From: Flavobacteriales bacterium
GTDB lineage: Bacteria > Bacteroidota > Bacteroidia > Flavobacteriales > UBA7430
Length of the DNA stretch: 64,000 nucleotides
Reading direction: 5' to 3'
Assembly (NCBI GenBank): GCA_002707145.1
Contig: PAMD01000006.1
Coordinates: 62,001 to 126,000 of the forward strand
Shown here: piece by piece, positions 9,344-19,704 of the stretch
How the letters are laid out: each line of letters begins with the position of its first letter
How positions within the stretch are numbered: the stretch's first letter is position 1
Translations under genes and position numbers: made by a program
The notes under the pieces: generated by a model
The model's database searches: none
The model's input: only the letters and a program-made list of their open reading frames with translations
What the model was told of the DNA's origin: nothing

Positions 9344-12300
9344 TTAATTCATCAAATGAATAGTCCCTCTGTATTCATCTCTAGCCTCTGAAACCTTATT
9401 ACCTACTCTCAGAACATAGAAGTAAACCCCTTCAAGTAGAGGATCATTTTGATGAGTATTTTGACCGTCCCACCAAGTTCCATTCAAACCATAATGGCCA
9501 TCTCTGTATACCTCATCACCCCACCGATTATAAACACTCAAATTACTGTAAGAATAATACTCATCAGTGAGGTTTTCAACGAAAAAAACATCATTTACGC
9601 CGTCGCCGTTGGGGGAAAATACATTAGGAACATCCAACTCACACATAAACAGAATATTGAACTCTAAAGTTGTATCACAACCGGTGTAAGCAAAAGTATA
9701 ATCTCCATATTCACTAACAGATAAATCAATATCTGAGGCGAGTGGATTTGACATTATAGCTTGTCCAGGAGCTTCAATGATTGACCATTCCTCTCCCATA
9801 CCAATATTTACTACAGATAACTCTGTCTGTAAACTACAACGTAATAAATCATCATATAACAAAGCAGGAACAACCTGATTAAATTGAACCATAAGAGTGT
9901 CAGAGGTCTCACATCCCTCAATAGTATATTGCATTTGATAATAACCAAAATCATCAACTTCCATACTTATTGATTCATTAACCATCGAAGAAAAATCAGC
10001 AGAGGTATGATTTGGCTGACTAATTAAGTTCCAAATGCCGCCAGTACTCGAGGGGTTGTCTACCTCTAAATCAACTTCCCAATCACATTTTTGTATACCA
10101 GGATTTAGTATATCAGGATCTACAGTTAAAAAATTAATCGCCATTGTGTCTGTTCCATAGCAAAAGTCTAAAGTAAATACCACATCATAACTCCCATAAT
10201 TTGATACGCTTAAAGTAGTTTGAATCGCACTAGGGTCTAAAATTTCAGCTTGAAATGTACTAGTGGGTAAAATAGTCCATAGGCCTCCATTACCTGTAGG
10301 ATCTATAACAGAAATAGAGTTATCTAAAAAACAAGTTACATCCGCAGTCGGGGGAATAATCGGATTGATAGATTGAAAATCAACAATCATTTGGTCTGAA
10401 AAGCCACAATAATAGTCTGTAAATTGGAAGGAATAATAACCAAGTTCGGATACGGTTATATTTGGTGTTAATGAATTTGTATCTGGGTCAAATGAAACTT
10501 CAGCACCAAGGGGGCCATTTATCCATTCCCAATAACCGCCACCTGAGGATACGTCTGTTACTGACAAACCGTAAGTGTCAATACATTCTGAAACAGCATT
10601 AGGAGCTGTCTGAGGGGTAGTATATACATCTAAGACAAATTCTTCAGTATATTCACAGCCAAAATTATCAGCAATAGTCATTATATACGTATGAATACCT
10701 GGAAGGCTTGGTTGAACAGATATCATGGTAGAATCATACCCAACAATTGAAGAGGGTTCTTCAGCGCAATACCAATTATAACTTATAACCTCAGATACTA
10801 AAGAGTCGACAACAACCTCTTCTTCCTCACCAACAACATTCATAGTGAGACCCCAAGAACAAATAAATCCATTATCAATACTTAAATTATCAGTAATCGT
10901 AAGAGTCCAAACTCCATTGGCACCAGATCCCTCGAAATCAGAAAAATCTCCCAAAGGCTCGTAGGAACCAGGAATCATCGAATTACCTCCTAGGGGAGCT
11001 GGAATTGTATTACCTAAGGAATTCGCAAAAGTTCCAAATTCAGGCTCAATGGACCAGCAGTAGCTCCAACACTCTCCGGGAGTTTGAGTAGCATCTTGAT
11101 CTAGAGCATTACCCAACCACGTTGCACCACCAACTTGAGTAAATAAACTCACTGTAGTACCATTTGGTGAAGTTAGAGACATATCTAAATCTCCTAGATA
11201 AGAATGTTCAATCTCAGCACAAACCTCTACAAAATCATCATCATCTAAAATGGCAGTTGGCTCGAAGGCAGTAACATTAACAAAAGTTTCATAAGAAACT
11301 CCACTTCCATCTGGTAAATATATTGGATCACCAAAATCTTCACCTACATTTAGGGCGTCTTCTACAATAACCCAAGTAATAGTTTCAAAGAATGAAGTTT
11401 CTCCAGAGCCAGAATTAGGAGATGGTGCATTTACTTGAACAAAAGTTTCAGGACAGACTTCACTGTCTTCTGGAGAAAACAAGGTGGTAGTTAATCCAGG
11501 TGCATCATTAATTACAGAAATAGAAGCTTGCGCGGAACATCCATTAATATCTGTAGCAATTAAACTTAATTCATAATCTCCTTCTTCAGCATATAAATGA
11601 CTTGCAGATTGTAAATTTGAAACTTGACCATCGCCAAAGTCCCATTCAAAAGAGGTAGTATTATCAGACTGATTATAATTTGACTCATTATTTGGAAAAG
11701 AGGTCAAAGCATTTAAATCAATATTGGAACATGCTTCTATCTCACCTTGTGCGTTAATCAAATCACTTGACTCAATCTCGACAGTAAATTCTTGGCAGGG
11801 ATACTGACAATTAATTTCAGCAAACCAACCAGTGGATTCAAAATTATTTGAGGAAAAGACCACAGTAAGACAACCTGATTGATTCGCATCAGTAGCAGAG
11901 ATACTAATAGGGGGAGGATCTCCGAAACTATTGTAGGAATATAATACAGGGGCAAATGAGGAATTCCCATCGTAAATAATCATTTGGGGGCTAGAGAAGA
12001 ATGACCCACTCAAATCAAACGAAAAGAATTCAAGCGCTGAACTTAAGTCGGTATCATCACTACAAATAGTCATTTCGAAATTTTCACCAGAAGAAAAGTT
12101 GTTGCTAGCGCCACCGGAGTCATAAAAATAACCAGTACAAACATTAACATCAACGGGGGACATATAAATATTTGGACCCTGAATTTCAACCATTTGAGAA
12201 GCTTCACAACCTAGATAGTCTGTAACTGATAGCACATAAACTCCAGGAGGAGCATTGTTTAAATTTTGAGTAGTAACACCATTTGACCACTCAAAAGTAA

Positions 12301-12817
12301 ATGGAGGAGTCCCTGCATAAGTAGTAGCTACTACGGAACCATCTGGAGCAATAGCAGATGATGCATTTACAGATTCTAAACTTAAGGAAAAACAAAAACA
12401 ATTATCCGCTACAACAGGTATATAAAAATCTTGTGAAACACCATCTCCAGAGGGAGAATTTCCATTGTTATTTATCAATAATGAGTTTCCTCCACACGTA
12501 CCAACTTCGTAAAAAGAATTCGAGCCCCAGCCATTACCACCTGTATCGTATGCATTAAAAAGATATAATTCACCTTCGGGTAAACAAACTTCATCAGATT
12601 CGTAAAGAAAATTTGCTGCGTAAGCGAAAGGAGATTGAGCTAGTATAACACCCTCGTCATCCTGTATATCCCAAGAAACCTCATTTGGCCCAAATTGAGT
12701 ATAGAGTAGACTGACTATTACACCAACTTCTGAGTCTTGACATGAGGAAGAGTTTTGAGCTCCAAGATTTAGAGACAATAAAAAAATAGAACTTAAAAGC
12801 TTAAAAATCTTATTCAT
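9344..12817 (-). CDS. Large secreted multidomain protein with type B T9SS C-terminal domain
   Basis: A 1157-residue secreted protein. Visible order: signal peptide (1-20); unique region; SprB-type repeat (about 147-213, FEWSNG...GVYVLSVTDYLGC); CUB-like region (about 226-340); PKD domain (about 385-437, WDFGDG); proprotein-convertase P-like domain (about 530-657, YLGDLDMSLTSPNGT to GLTMNV); a second PKD-like stretch; four tandem repeats of 75-88 residues (about 737-1062); and a CHU_C gliding-associated C-terminal domain (about 1063-1157, VPNVFSPNGDGVND and YNRWGDEVY). The C-terminus predicts export by the type IX system. A surface adhesin or structural role is inferred; no catalytic domain is recognised. 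Confidence 0.85.
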   Translation of the reverse strand: MNKIFKLLSSIFLLSLNLGAQNSSSCQDSEVGVIVSLLYTQFGPNEVSWDIQDDEGVILAQSPFAYAANFLYESDEVCLPEGELYLFNAYDTGGNGWGSNSFYEVGTCGGNSLLINNNGNSPSGDGVSQDFYIPVVADNCFCFSLSLESVNASSAIAPDGSVVATTYAGTPPFTFEWSNGVTTQNLNNAPPGVYVLSVTDYLGCEASQMVEIQGPNIYMSPVDVNVCTGYFYDSGGASNNFSSGENFEMTICSDDTDLSSALEFFSFDLSGSFFSSPQMIIYDGNSSFAPVLYSYNSFGDPPPISISATDANQSGCLTVVFSSNNFESTGWFAEINCQYPCQEFTVEIESSDLINAQGEIEACSNIDLNALTSFPNNESNYNQSDNTTSFEWDFGDGQVSNLQSASHLYAEEGDYELSLIATDINGCSAQASISVINDAPGLTTTLFSPEDSEVCPETFVQVNAPSPNSGSGETSFFETITWVIVEDALNVGEDFGDPIYLPDGSGVSYETFVNVTAFEPTAILDDDDFVEVCAEIEHSYLGDLDMSLTSPNGTTVSLFTQVGGATWLGNALDQDATQTPGECWSYCWSIEPEFGTFANSLGNTIPAPLGGNSMIPGSYEPLGDFSDFEGSGANGVWTLTITDNLSIDNGFICSWGLTMNVVGEEEEVVVDSLVSEVISYNWYCAEEPSSIVGYDSTMISVQPSLPGIHTYIMTIADNFGCEYTEEFVLDVYTTPQTAPNAVSECIDTYGLSVTDVSSGGGYWEWINGPLGAEVSFDPDTNSLTPNITVSELGYYSFQFTDYYCGFSDQMIVDFQSINPIIPPTADVTCFLDNSISVIDPTGNGGLWTILPTSTFQAEILDPSAIQTTLSVSNYGSYDVVFTLDFCYGTDTMAINFLTVDPDILNPGIQKCDWEVDLEVDNPSSTGGIWNLISQPNHTSADFSSMVNESISMEVDDFGYYQMQYTIEGCETSDTLMVQFNQVVPALLYDDLLRCSLQTELSVVNIGMGEEWSIIEAPGQAIMSNPLASDIDLSVSEYGDYTFAYTGCDTTLEFNILFMCELDVPNVFSPNGDGVNDVFFVENLTDEYYSYSNLSVYNRWGDEVYRDGHYGLNGTWWDGQNTHQNDPLLEGVYFYVLRVGNKVSEARDEYRGTIHLMN
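9632..10610 (-). repeat. Four tandem protein repeats within the large secreted protein
   Basis: Four consecutive units of about 75-88 codons share a Cys near the start, LSV or similar, a Gly-rich turn before a Trp (GGYWEW, GGLWTI, GGIWNL, EEWSII), then a beta-strand ending in S-x-YG-x-Y (ELGYYSF, NYGSYDV, DFGYYQM, EYGDYTF), a second Cys and a closing hydrophobic strand. They are diverged at the DNA level, so this is an old protein repeat, not a recent DNA duplication. Confidence 0.75.
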
Positions 12818-12940
12818 TTAATATGGTATTTGGCTTTGAAAAAGGCAACATTTGTCTTTAAAAAATCTCAAAAAATTAAAAATATATATTATTTTTTGCT
12901 TCAACTTTTTAATAGTAATAATTATCCAATACTTTTAACA

Positions 12941-12972
12941 CAAATATAAGTTTTTTTTAAGTGCCAATGCAA
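12941..12972 (-). promoter_or_regulatory. Promoter of the large secreted protein gene
   Basis: On the minus strand a TTG (12970-12972), 21-bp spacer and perfect TATATTTG (12941-12948). The predicted start near 12935 gives an unusually long leader of about 118 nt before the ATG at 12817, which is AT-rich and holds no obvious hairpin. Confidence 0.6.
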
Positions 12973-12995
12973 TTTAATATTTACTTCAAATAGCT

Positions 12996-13003
12996 TAGTT
13001 TTG
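12996..13003 (+). promoter_or_regulatory. -7 box of the lepA promoter
   Basis: TAGTTTTG fits TAnnTTTG and ends 5 bp before the lepA ATG at 13009, so the transcript would be leaderless or nearly so. No convincing -33 TTG was seen. Confidence 0.5.
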
Positions 13004-13008
13004 CATTA

Positions 13009-14802
13009 ATGAAACAAGAAAATATACGCAACTTTTGCATTATTGCTCACATCGACCATGGAAAAAGTACATTGGCTGATAGACTCCTGGAACATACTCA
13101 AACTGTAAGTGAGCGAGAATCCCAAAACCAATTACTTGACAACATGGACCTTGAGCGTGAACGAGGAATAACAATCAAGAGTCATGCCATACAAATGGAA
13201 TTTCAGCATAATGAAATTTTATACCGTTTAAATTTAATTGACACCCCCGGACATGTTGACTTCTCATACGAAGTCTCTCGTTCTATTGCAGCATGTGAAG
13301 GAGCTCTATTAATTGTAGATGCAGCTCAAGGAATTCAGGCCCAAACGATTTCCAATCTATACTTGGCTCTTGAAAATGATTTACAAATCATTCCAGTGCT
13401 AAACAAAATTGACTTACCAAGTGCTAATCCAGAAGAGGTGAAAGATCAAATTATTGATTTAATTGGTTGTAATCAAGATGATATTATTTCTGCAAGCGCA
13501 AAGACTGGGGTTGGAATTCAGGATATTTTAGAAACAATTGTTCAAAGAGTCCCGTCACCAAATGGAAACGAGGCAAGTGAATTACAAGCTTTAATATTTG
13601 ATTCTGTCTTTAATCCCTTTCGAGGAATTGAAGCCTACTTTAAAATCATAAATGGAACGCTAAAAAAAGGTGAAAAAGTTAAGTTTTTTGCCACTGGAAA
13701 AGAATATTTTGCCGATGAAATTGGTGCTTTAAAATTAGACCAAGAACCCAGAAAAGAAATAAAAGCTGGAGATGTTGGTTATATTATTTCTGGGATCAAA
13801 GTTGCCAATGAAGTGAAAGTAGGTGACACTATAACCCACACCGACAGACCTTGTGATGAGCCTATTGATGGCTTTGAAGATGTAAAACCTATGGTATTTG
13901 CTGGAATATACCCAGTAGATACTGAGGATTACGAAGAGCTGAGGACTTCAATGGAGAAACTTCAGTTAAATGATGCTTCTCTCACATTTGAACCTGAATC
14001 CTCTGCGGCTCTAGGCTTTGGTTTTCGTTGTGGATTTCTTGGCATGCTTCATATGGAAATCATCCAAGAGCGTTTGGAGAGAGAATTTGATATGACAGTG
14101 ATTACCACAGTTCCAAATGTATCCTATTTTTCATTTTCTAAAAAAGGAGATAAACTATTGGTTAATAATCCTTCAGACCTCCCAGACCCATCCACAATAG
14201 AAAAAGTGGAAGAGCCTTATATATCTGCACAGATCATTACTAAATCGGAATATATAGGATCTATTATCACTCTTTGTATTGAGAAACGTGGAGTTTTAAA
14301 CAATCAAGTATATCTGTCCACAGACAGGGTTGAACTTAGTTTTGAACTTCCACTTGCTGAAATTGTATTTGATTTTTATGATCGATTAAAAACCATTTCG
14401 AGGGGGTATGCATCATTTGACTACCAACCCATTGGTTATAAAGAGTCAAATTTAGTTAAGATGGACATCTTACTAAATGGAGACCAAGTAGATGCATTGT
14501 CAGCGCTAATCCATAGAGACAACGCACATAATATTGGTAAGAAAATTTGCATTAAACTTCGTCAATTAATTCCTCGTCAACAATTTGATATTGCGATACA
14601 GGCAGCTATAGGTTCAAAAATTATCTCTAGAGAAACAGTCAAAGCCCTTAGAAAAGATGTTACCGCAAAATGTTACGGAGGAGATATTTCGAGAAAAAGA
14701 AAATTACTTGAAAAACAAAAAAAAGGGAAAAAAAGAATGCGTCAAGTTGGGAATGTAGAAATTCCTCAATCTGCATTCATGGCTGTTCTTAAACTAGATT
14801 AA
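13009..14802 (+). CDS. lepA: Elongation factor 4 (LepA)
   Basis: A translational GTPase that acts on ribosomes, of normal length (597 residues). It starts [20 protein letters not shown] with the P-loop; DTPGHVDF is G3 and NKIDLP is G4. The LepA-specific C-terminal domain ends with a basic stretch ([18 protein letters not shown]), and there is no EF-G domain IV. It is followed by a carboxyltransferase gene after 6 bp, suggesting co-transcription of lepA, the carboxylase gene and purD. Confidence 0.96.
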   Translation: MKQENIRNFCIIAHIDHGKSTLADRLLEHTQTVSERESQNQLLDNMDLERERGITIKSHAIQMEFQHNEILYRLNLIDTPGHVDFSYEVSRSIAACEGALLIVDAAQGIQAQTISNLYLALENDLQIIPVLNKIDLPSANPEEVKDQIIDLIGCNQDDIISASAKTGVGIQDILETIVQRVPSPNGNEASELQALIFDSVFNPFRGIEAYFKIINGTLKKGEKVKFFATGKEYFADEIGALKLDQEPRKEIKAGDVGYIISGIKVANEVKVGDTITHTDRPCDEPIDGFEDVKPMVFAGIYPVDTEDYEELRTSMEKLQLNDASLTFEPESSAALGFGFRCGFLGMLHMEIIQERLEREFDMTVITTVPNVSYFSFSKKGDKLLVNNPSDLPDPSTIEKVEEPYISAQIITKSEYIGSIITLCIEKRGVLNNQVYLSTDRVELSFELPLAEIVFDFYDRLKTISRGYASFDYQPIGYKESNLVKMDILLNGDQVDALSALIHRDNAHNIGKKICIKLRQLIPRQQFDIAIQAAIGSKIISRETVKALRKDVTAKCYGGDISRKRKLLEKQKKGKKRMRQVGNVEIPQSAFMAVLKLD

Positions 14803-14808
14803 AACTAG

Positions 14809-16353
14809 ATGATGCATAAAAAACTAAATGTCCTTCAAAAAAAAATTGAAGAAGCTAAAAAAGGAGGAGGTTACAAAAGAATCGAAGCCCAACACAAAAA
14901 AGGGAAGCTAACCGCCAGAGAAAGAATTCACTTTCTCCTTGATGAAGGGTCCTTTGAGGAAATAGGGATGCTTGTCACACATCGCTCTTCAAACTTTGGA
15001 TTAGAAAAACAAAAATTTCTTGGTGATGGTGTAGTAACTGGTTTTGGTCTAGTAAATGGTCGACTCACCTATGTATTTGCTCAAGACTTCACTATTTTAG
15101 GAGGATCACTAGCTGAAGCTCATGCTCAAAAAATATGTAGAATAATGGACTTGGCTATTAAAAATGGAGCTCCTGTATTGGGCCTTAATGATTCTGGGGG
15201 TGCTCGAATTCAAGAAGGAGTAGTCTCTTTAGGAGGGTATGCTGATATCTTTTATAAAAATACAATGGCCTCAGGAGTCATCCCTCAGTTGTCTGCAATC
15301 ATGGGACCATGTGCAGGTGGTGCAGTGTATTCTCCCGCACTCACAGATTTCATAATGATGGTTGAGGAAAGTTCATATATGTTTGTTACGGGTCCTAACG
15401 TTGTAAAAACTGTTACTCACGAAGAAGTTACCTCTGAAGAACTAGGGGGATCATCTACTCACTCAATAAAATCTGGTGTATCACATTTCTCATATAGTAA
15501 TGAGATATCCCTAATTAAAAACCTAAAAAAACTACTCAGCTATATTCCGCAAAACTGCGAGGAAACACCCCCATCTATTCCCTATATTGATTCAGATGAA
15601 ACCCGATTATCATTAAGCAAAATTATTCCATCAAACTCAAATCATCCTTATGATATGAGAGAAGTTATCAAGGGAATTATTGATGAAAATTCCTTCTTTG
15701 AGGTTCACGAAAATTTTGCAGAAAACATCCTTATAGGATTTGCTAGACTTGGCGGAAAATCTATTGGAATTATTGCAAATCAACCTGCGTTTTTAGCGGG
15801 CGTACTGAATATTGAAGCCTCTATAAAAGGAGCGCGTTTTGTTCGTTTCTGTGACTGCTTTAATATTCCCCTCTTGGTTTTAGAAGATGTACCTGGTTTT
15901 CTTCCAGGTACGGACCAAGAATGGAATGGAATCATCACACATGGGGCAAAATTGTTATATGCCTTTGCTGAAGCCACAGTTCCTAGAATTACTGTCATTA
16001 CCAGAAAAGCATATGGTGGCGCATATGATGTAATGAATTCCAAACATATTGGGGCTGACATGAATTATGCATGGCCTAGTGCCGAGATAGCAGTAATGGG
16101 AGCTAAAGGAGCTGCTGAAATCATTTTCAAAAAGGAGATCAAAGAAGCAAAAGATTCTATGGAAAAATGGGAAGAAAAAGAAAAAGAATATGCTGATCTT
16201 TTTGCACACCCCTACAATGCAGCTGCGCGTGGTTATATAGATGAAATTATTAGACCCGAAAACACAAGAACAAAATTAATTAGAGCCTTTAAAATGCTAG
16301 AAAAAAAGGTTGACAATTTGCCTAAAAAGAAACACGGAAATATTCCACTATAA
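14809..16353 (+). CDS. Acyl-CoA carboxylase carboxyltransferase (beta) subunit, PccB-like
   Basis: A 514-residue carboxyltransferase of the PccB/AccD5 type that moves the carboxyl group from biotin to an acyl-CoA, probably propionyl-CoA or a related substrate. It keeps both halves of the domain: [31 protein letters not shown] and [12 protein letters not shown] in the N-half, and [28 protein letters not shown] and AAEIIF in the C-half. Two adjacent ATGs (14809, 14812) are possible starts. A dedicated biotinylated alpha subunit is not next to it; accB/accC at 1-3 kb are possible partners (inference). Substrate cannot be fixed from sequence alone. Confidence 0.9.
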   Translation: MMHKKLNVLQKKIEEAKKGGGYKRIEAQHKKGKLTARERIHFLLDEGSFEEIGMLVTHRSSNFGLEKQKFLGDGVVTGFGLVNGRLTYVFAQDFTILGGSLAEAHAQKICRIMDLAIKNGAPVLGLNDSGGARIQEGVVSLGGYADIFYKNTMASGVIPQLSAIMGPCAGGAVYSPALTDFIMMVEESSYMFVTGPNVVKTVTHEEVTSEELGGSSTHSIKSGVSHFSYSNEISLIKNLKKLLSYIPQNCEETPPSIPYIDSDETRLSLSKIIPSNSNHPYDMREVIKGIIDENSFFEVHENFAENILIGFARLGGKSIGIIANQPAFLAGVLNIEASIKGARFVRFCDCFNIPLLVLEDVPGFLPGTDQEWNGIITHGAKLLYAFAEATVPRITVITRKAYGGAYDVMNSKHIGADMNYAWPSAEIAVMGAKGAAEIIFKKEIKEAKDSMEKWEEKEKEYADLFAHPYNAAARGYIDEIIRPENTRTKLIRAFKMLEKKVDNLPKKKHGNIPL

Positions 16354-16354
16354 A

Positions 16355-17626
16355 ATGAATGTACTTTTACTAGGATCGGGAGGTCGAGAACACGCTTTCG
16401 CATGGAAACTGTCTCAAAGCAGATTATTAAATAATTTATTTATTGCCCCTGGTAATGGAGGAACTGGCCTATTAGGAGAGAATATATTCATCGATGTAAA
16501 TGACTTTTCCGCAGTAAAATCAATTTGCTTAGAAAAAAACATAAATATGCTAGTCGTTGGACCTGAAAATCCATTAGTCAACGGAATTCACGATTTTTTC
16601 TTAGCAGATAAAGACCTGAAAAAAATCCCAGTCATTGGCCCCAAAAAAGCGGCAGCAAGATTGGAGGGTTCGAAAGATTTTGCAAAAGAATTTTTATTTC
16701 GTCATGGAATTCCAACGGCTAAATACAAGACTTTTACATCAGAAACTATAGAGCAAGGTTATCTTTTTCTTGAGACACTAAAATCTCCATATGTCCTGAA
16801 AGCAGATGGTTTAGCTGCTGGAAAAGGAGTACTCATATTAGATTCTTTGAATGCCGCAAAATCCGAATTAAAGCAAATGTTAACCGAATCAAAATTTGGT
16901 ATAGCAAGCACAAAAGTTGTTATCGAAGAATTTTTAGAGGGAATAGAGCTATCTGTTTTTGTCTTGACCGACGGAAAAAATTATAAAATTCTGCCTACAG
17001 CCAAAGATTACAAAAGAATTGGGGAAGGAGATTCTGGACTAAATACCGGAGGAATGGGAGCTATTTCTCCTGTTCCATTTGCAAACAAAGCATTCATGCA
17101 AAAAATAGAAGATGAAATTGTGATACCAACCGTTGAAGGACTTAAAAAAGATAATCTACCCTACAAAGGATTTATTTTTATTGGATTAATTAAAGTAGAT
17201 AACGCACCCTTTGTAATCGAGTATAATGTTAGGATGGGTGATCCCGAAACAGAAGTAGTTCTTCCTAGAATAAAATCTGATCTTCTAGAATTACTAGTTG
17301 CAGTTAGTAAAAATAGACTACATGAAAAAAACTTAGATATAGATCCAAAATTTGCCTCTACCGTCATGATGGTTTCTGGAGGATATCCTGAAGATTATAA
17401 AAAAGGTTATAATATTACAGGCATACTTTCAGAAAAGGAAACTCTAATTTTCCATGCTGGTACAAAAAAAGAAGGTGAAAATTTACAAACTTCGGGCGGA
17501 AGAGTAATGGCTATAACTTCTATGGACAGTTCTATGAAGAAAGCTCTTAAAAAAAGTTATACACACGCAAAAGAAATTTCTTTTAAGGACAAGTACTTCC
17601 GGATGGATATCGGCTTTGACCTATAA
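16355..17626 (+). CDS. purD: Phosphoribosylamine-glycine ligase
   Basis: Purine biosynthesis enzyme that joins phosphoribosylamine to glycine using ATP. The protein has 423 residues. The start ATG at 16355, one base after the preceding stop codon, gives MNVLLLGSGGREHAFAWKL, the family N-terminus; an upstream start at 16310 is inside the previous gene. ATP-grasp motifs are PYVLKADGLAAGKGVLI, the EEFLEGIELSVF strand, GLNTGGMGAISP, and EYNVRMGDPETE near residue 290. It is convergent with the small gene ending at 17655. Confidence 0.96.
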   Translation: MNVLLLGSGGREHAFAWKLSQSRLLNNLFIAPGNGGTGLLGENIFIDVNDFSAVKSICLEKNINMLVVGPENPLVNGIHDFFLADKDLKKIPVIGPKKAAARLEGSKDFAKEFLFRHGIPTAKYKTFTSETIEQGYLFLETLKSPYVLKADGLAAGKGVLILDSLNAAKSELKQMLTESKFGIASTKVVIEEFLEGIELSVFVLTDGKNYKILPTAKDYKRIGEGDSGLNTGGMGAISPVPFANKAFMQKIEDEIVIPTVEGLKKDNLPYKGFIFIGLIKVDNAPFVIEYNVRMGDPETEVVLPRIKSDLLELLVAVSKNRLHEKNLDIDPKFASTVMMVSGGYPEDYKKGYNITGILSEKETLIFHAGTKKEGENLQTSGGRVMAITSMDSSMKKALKKSYTHAKEISFKDKYFRMDIGFDL

Positions 17627-17654
17627 AAATAAGATCATAAAGAAAAGACTAAAT

Positions 17655-17816
17655 TTATTGGAGAATATTTTTTTCGGTCGTCACAATTTTCATGCAAAAT
17701 AAGAGGCCGATACTTCCAATAATGATTAGTGTAATATTGGGCAACATTCCCAAACTACTCAGGATTTTGAAGAATGATTCAAAAACGCTTCCGATAGTGT
17801 ACCAAATCTCTGCCAT
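17655..17816 (-). CDS. Small single-span membrane protein, 53 residues
   Basis: Unrecognised by name. The ORF starts MAEIWYTIGSVFESFFKIL, has one strongly hydrophobic segment at about residues 28-42 (ITLIIIGSIGLLF), and ends KIVTTEKNILQ. It is supported by a perfect promoter directly upstream and by good use of the purD-DUF6427 gap. In Flavobacteriia a short one-span protein (DUF6341) is often encoded beside DUF6427, and this may be its divergent counterpart; that is inference from context, not a sequence match I can prove. Confidence 0.6.
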   Translation of the reverse strand: MAEIWYTIGSVFESFFKILSSLGMLPNITLIIIGSIGLLFCMKIVTTEKNILQ

Positions 17817-17839
17817 TACAATAAATTTAATTTAAAGCA

Positions 17840-17872
17840 CAAATTTACATATTTTTACTGAATGATTGTCAA
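17840..17872 (-). promoter_or_regulatory. Promoter of the 53-residue membrane protein gene
   Basis: On the minus strand TTG (17870-17872), 22-bp spacer and perfect TAAATTTG (17840-17847), with the ATG 23 bp downstream at 17816. The -33 element lies inside the first codons of the divergent DUF6427 gene. Confidence 0.7.
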
Positions 17873-18851
17873 TTTATTTCGCCATACTCAGTGGCTCTCA
17901 ATTTTCGTCTTATTTATTGCTTCAACTTTGTTATGGTCAATTTTTTCATTTTCTTCCTTTGAATTTGGTAATCCTAATAAGTATGGCCCTTTTGAGCTAT
18001 TGATTTCATCTTTTGTAAAACCCATTTTCATTCAGCGACTACTGTTGGGTCTTTTCATTTTTGCACAATGTCTTTATTTTAATAAAATAATTGTCAATCA
18101 AAGGATTATTTCAATAAACTCATTGTTTCCAGCTTTTTTTTACTTTTTGATTTTAACGAGCTTTCCCAATTCAATTCAGTGGAGTTCGATTTTAATATCT
18201 CTGGTTTTTATCCTGCTTGCCCTGAAAAAAATATTGACTCTTTACCTAAAAAAAGAGGCATACACTACAATTTTTGATGCTGCTCTGATGATCGGAATAG
18301 CATGCATAATTCACCCCCCTTTTATTATTTTCGCTCCTAGCCTTTGGATAGGCATGTCTATATTTTCTCAAGTGGAATGGCGACTATGGGTACTTAGCTT
18401 TGGTGGACTCACCCTGCCATGGCTTATTTTTTACACAATTGTCTCTAGCGGAATTATTCCTAAATTAAATATGACATACATTGTCAGAGCTTTCAAACCC
18501 TTAAAAGCTTCAGGTTTTAAAGTTACTACAGAGATAAATTATGGAGATTATATAACTCTTGGCTTCTTATTCATCATTGTATTAGTGGCAATATATGAGC
18601 TAATTTCGGGCTTAAAATACAAAAACATAAGGGCTAGAAAATCATATATTCTTCTTATGTGGATGACACTAATGGGTTTTATTTTTATATACACCAGCCA
18701 TTGCTCAATATTCTTGAGCTTTATTTGTCTAGCCATTCCTCTCTCCGCGATCATCTCAAATTACTTTTATTATCACAAAAACTCTATCTGGTTAAATTTC
18801 TTATTATTTATTTTTATAACACTAATTCTTGTAAATCATTTAATGATCTAA
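17862..18851 (+). CDS. DUF6427 family integral membrane protein
   Basis: A 329-residue polytopic inner-membrane protein with roughly nine hydrophobic segments and short loops, starting MIVNLFRHTQWLSIFVLF. It resembles the DUF6427 family found in Flavobacteriia near purD. No catalytic motif is visible and the function is unknown. Its stop codon overlaps the 3' end of the convergent DUF5777 gene by 4 bp. The start at 17862 is the first ATG after the intergenic region and has no strong promoter of its own on this strand. Confidence 0.75.
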   Translation: MIVNLFRHTQWLSIFVLFIASTLLWSIFSFSSFEFGNPNKYGPFELLISSFVKPIFIQRLLLGLFIFAQCLYFNKIIVNQRIISINSLFPAFFYFLILTSFPNSIQWSSILISLVFILLALKKILTLYLKKEAYTTIFDAALMIGIACIIHPPFIIFAPSLWIGMSIFSQVEWRLWVLSFGGLTLPWLIFYTIVSSGIIPKLNMTYIVRAFKPLKASGFKVTTEINYGDYITLGFLFIIVLVAIYELISGLKYKNIRARKSYILLMWMTLMGFIFIYTSHCSIFLSFICLAIPLSAIISNYFYYHKNSIWLNFLLFIFITLILVNHLMI

Positions 18852-19699
18852 AAAGAAAACACCCTCGAGATATTAAAACCAAAGTAAATATCTCCCTGAG
18901 ACCACTTACCAAGTGTTTCTCCAATAAAAGATCGTTCAAACATTCCTTGAGAGTTTGTAAGGTGGAGTTGAAAAACATGTCCCCCAGTTTCAATATCAAA
19001 CCCAATAGACAACGAATTAGTAAAGTCCTCTGGACCCCTATCGAATTGATAAAAGTATTCAGTATTCAAAGAAACTCTTTTGGATAATTTATATCGACCT
19101 CCAAATCCTAAGGCGACAAAATCATTTTTCATAGACTCTGTGGGAACAATATTTCTATGAATAAAACTAGGCGTGATTTGAAGAGATAAATTTTGATTAA
19201 ACTTTCTAGCCAACATAAACTGGTATGCGAACGAAAGACGTGAGCTAAACTTATTGTCTCGATTCTGATCAGGCCACCGTATTGAATTCAAAAAAATCGC
19301 AGAATACGCGGTTACTGAGACAGGTGATCCCCCTGAAACATTTTGTCTGAACAACTTCATTTTTGCAGAACTCTCGTAAGTTTTCTGAAAAGAACTTCGA
19401 GCTAACGATAACGAAAAACCATCAAAAACTCCATAATCAAAGGACATTCGCATAGATGCCTGATCTAAACCCCAGAGTTCATAAGCTCCACTACTTAGAG
19501 TACCAAATCGATGTTCAATAACAAACAATAAATCACCTTTCTCTACAACCTCAACCGATTGTCCATTAATTACTCTAATACCTTTAAAAGTTGCTTGAAT
19601 AGGAGGTGATTCAGGCTCCCCCAACAATGACATCAAATCATCTTGTGCATGAAGAACCGTTGAAAAAATCAAGAAAAAGAAAAAGAAATTCTGCCTCAT
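18848..19699 (-). CDS. DUF5777 family predicted outer-membrane beta-barrel protein
   Basis: A 283-residue protein with a signal peptide (cleavage probably after LHAQ, residue 19). The mature part has alternating beta-strand character and a terminal aromatic residue (ISRVFSF), typical of an outer-membrane barrel. It is like DUF5777 proteins of Bacteroidota, whose role is unknown. It is the last gene of a leftward trio after a cytochrome-like lipoprotein and a YceI protein, with a 5-bp gap from yceI, so co-expression is likely. Confidence 0.8.
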   Translation of the reverse strand: MRQNFFFFFLIFSTVLHAQDDLMSLLGEPESPPIQATFKGIRVINGQSVEVVEKGDLLFVIEHRFGTLSSGAYELWGLDQASMRMSFDYGVFDGFSLSLARSSFQKTYESSAKMKLFRQNVSGGSPVSVTAYSAIFLNSIRWPDQNRDNKFSSRLSFAYQFMLARKFNQNLSLQITPSFIHRNIVPTESMKNDFVALGFGGRYKLSKRVSLNTEYFYQFDRGPEDFTNSLSIGFDIETGGHVFQLHLTNSQGMFERSFIGETLGKWSQGDIYFGFNISRVFSF

Positions 19700-19704
19700 A
19701 CTAT

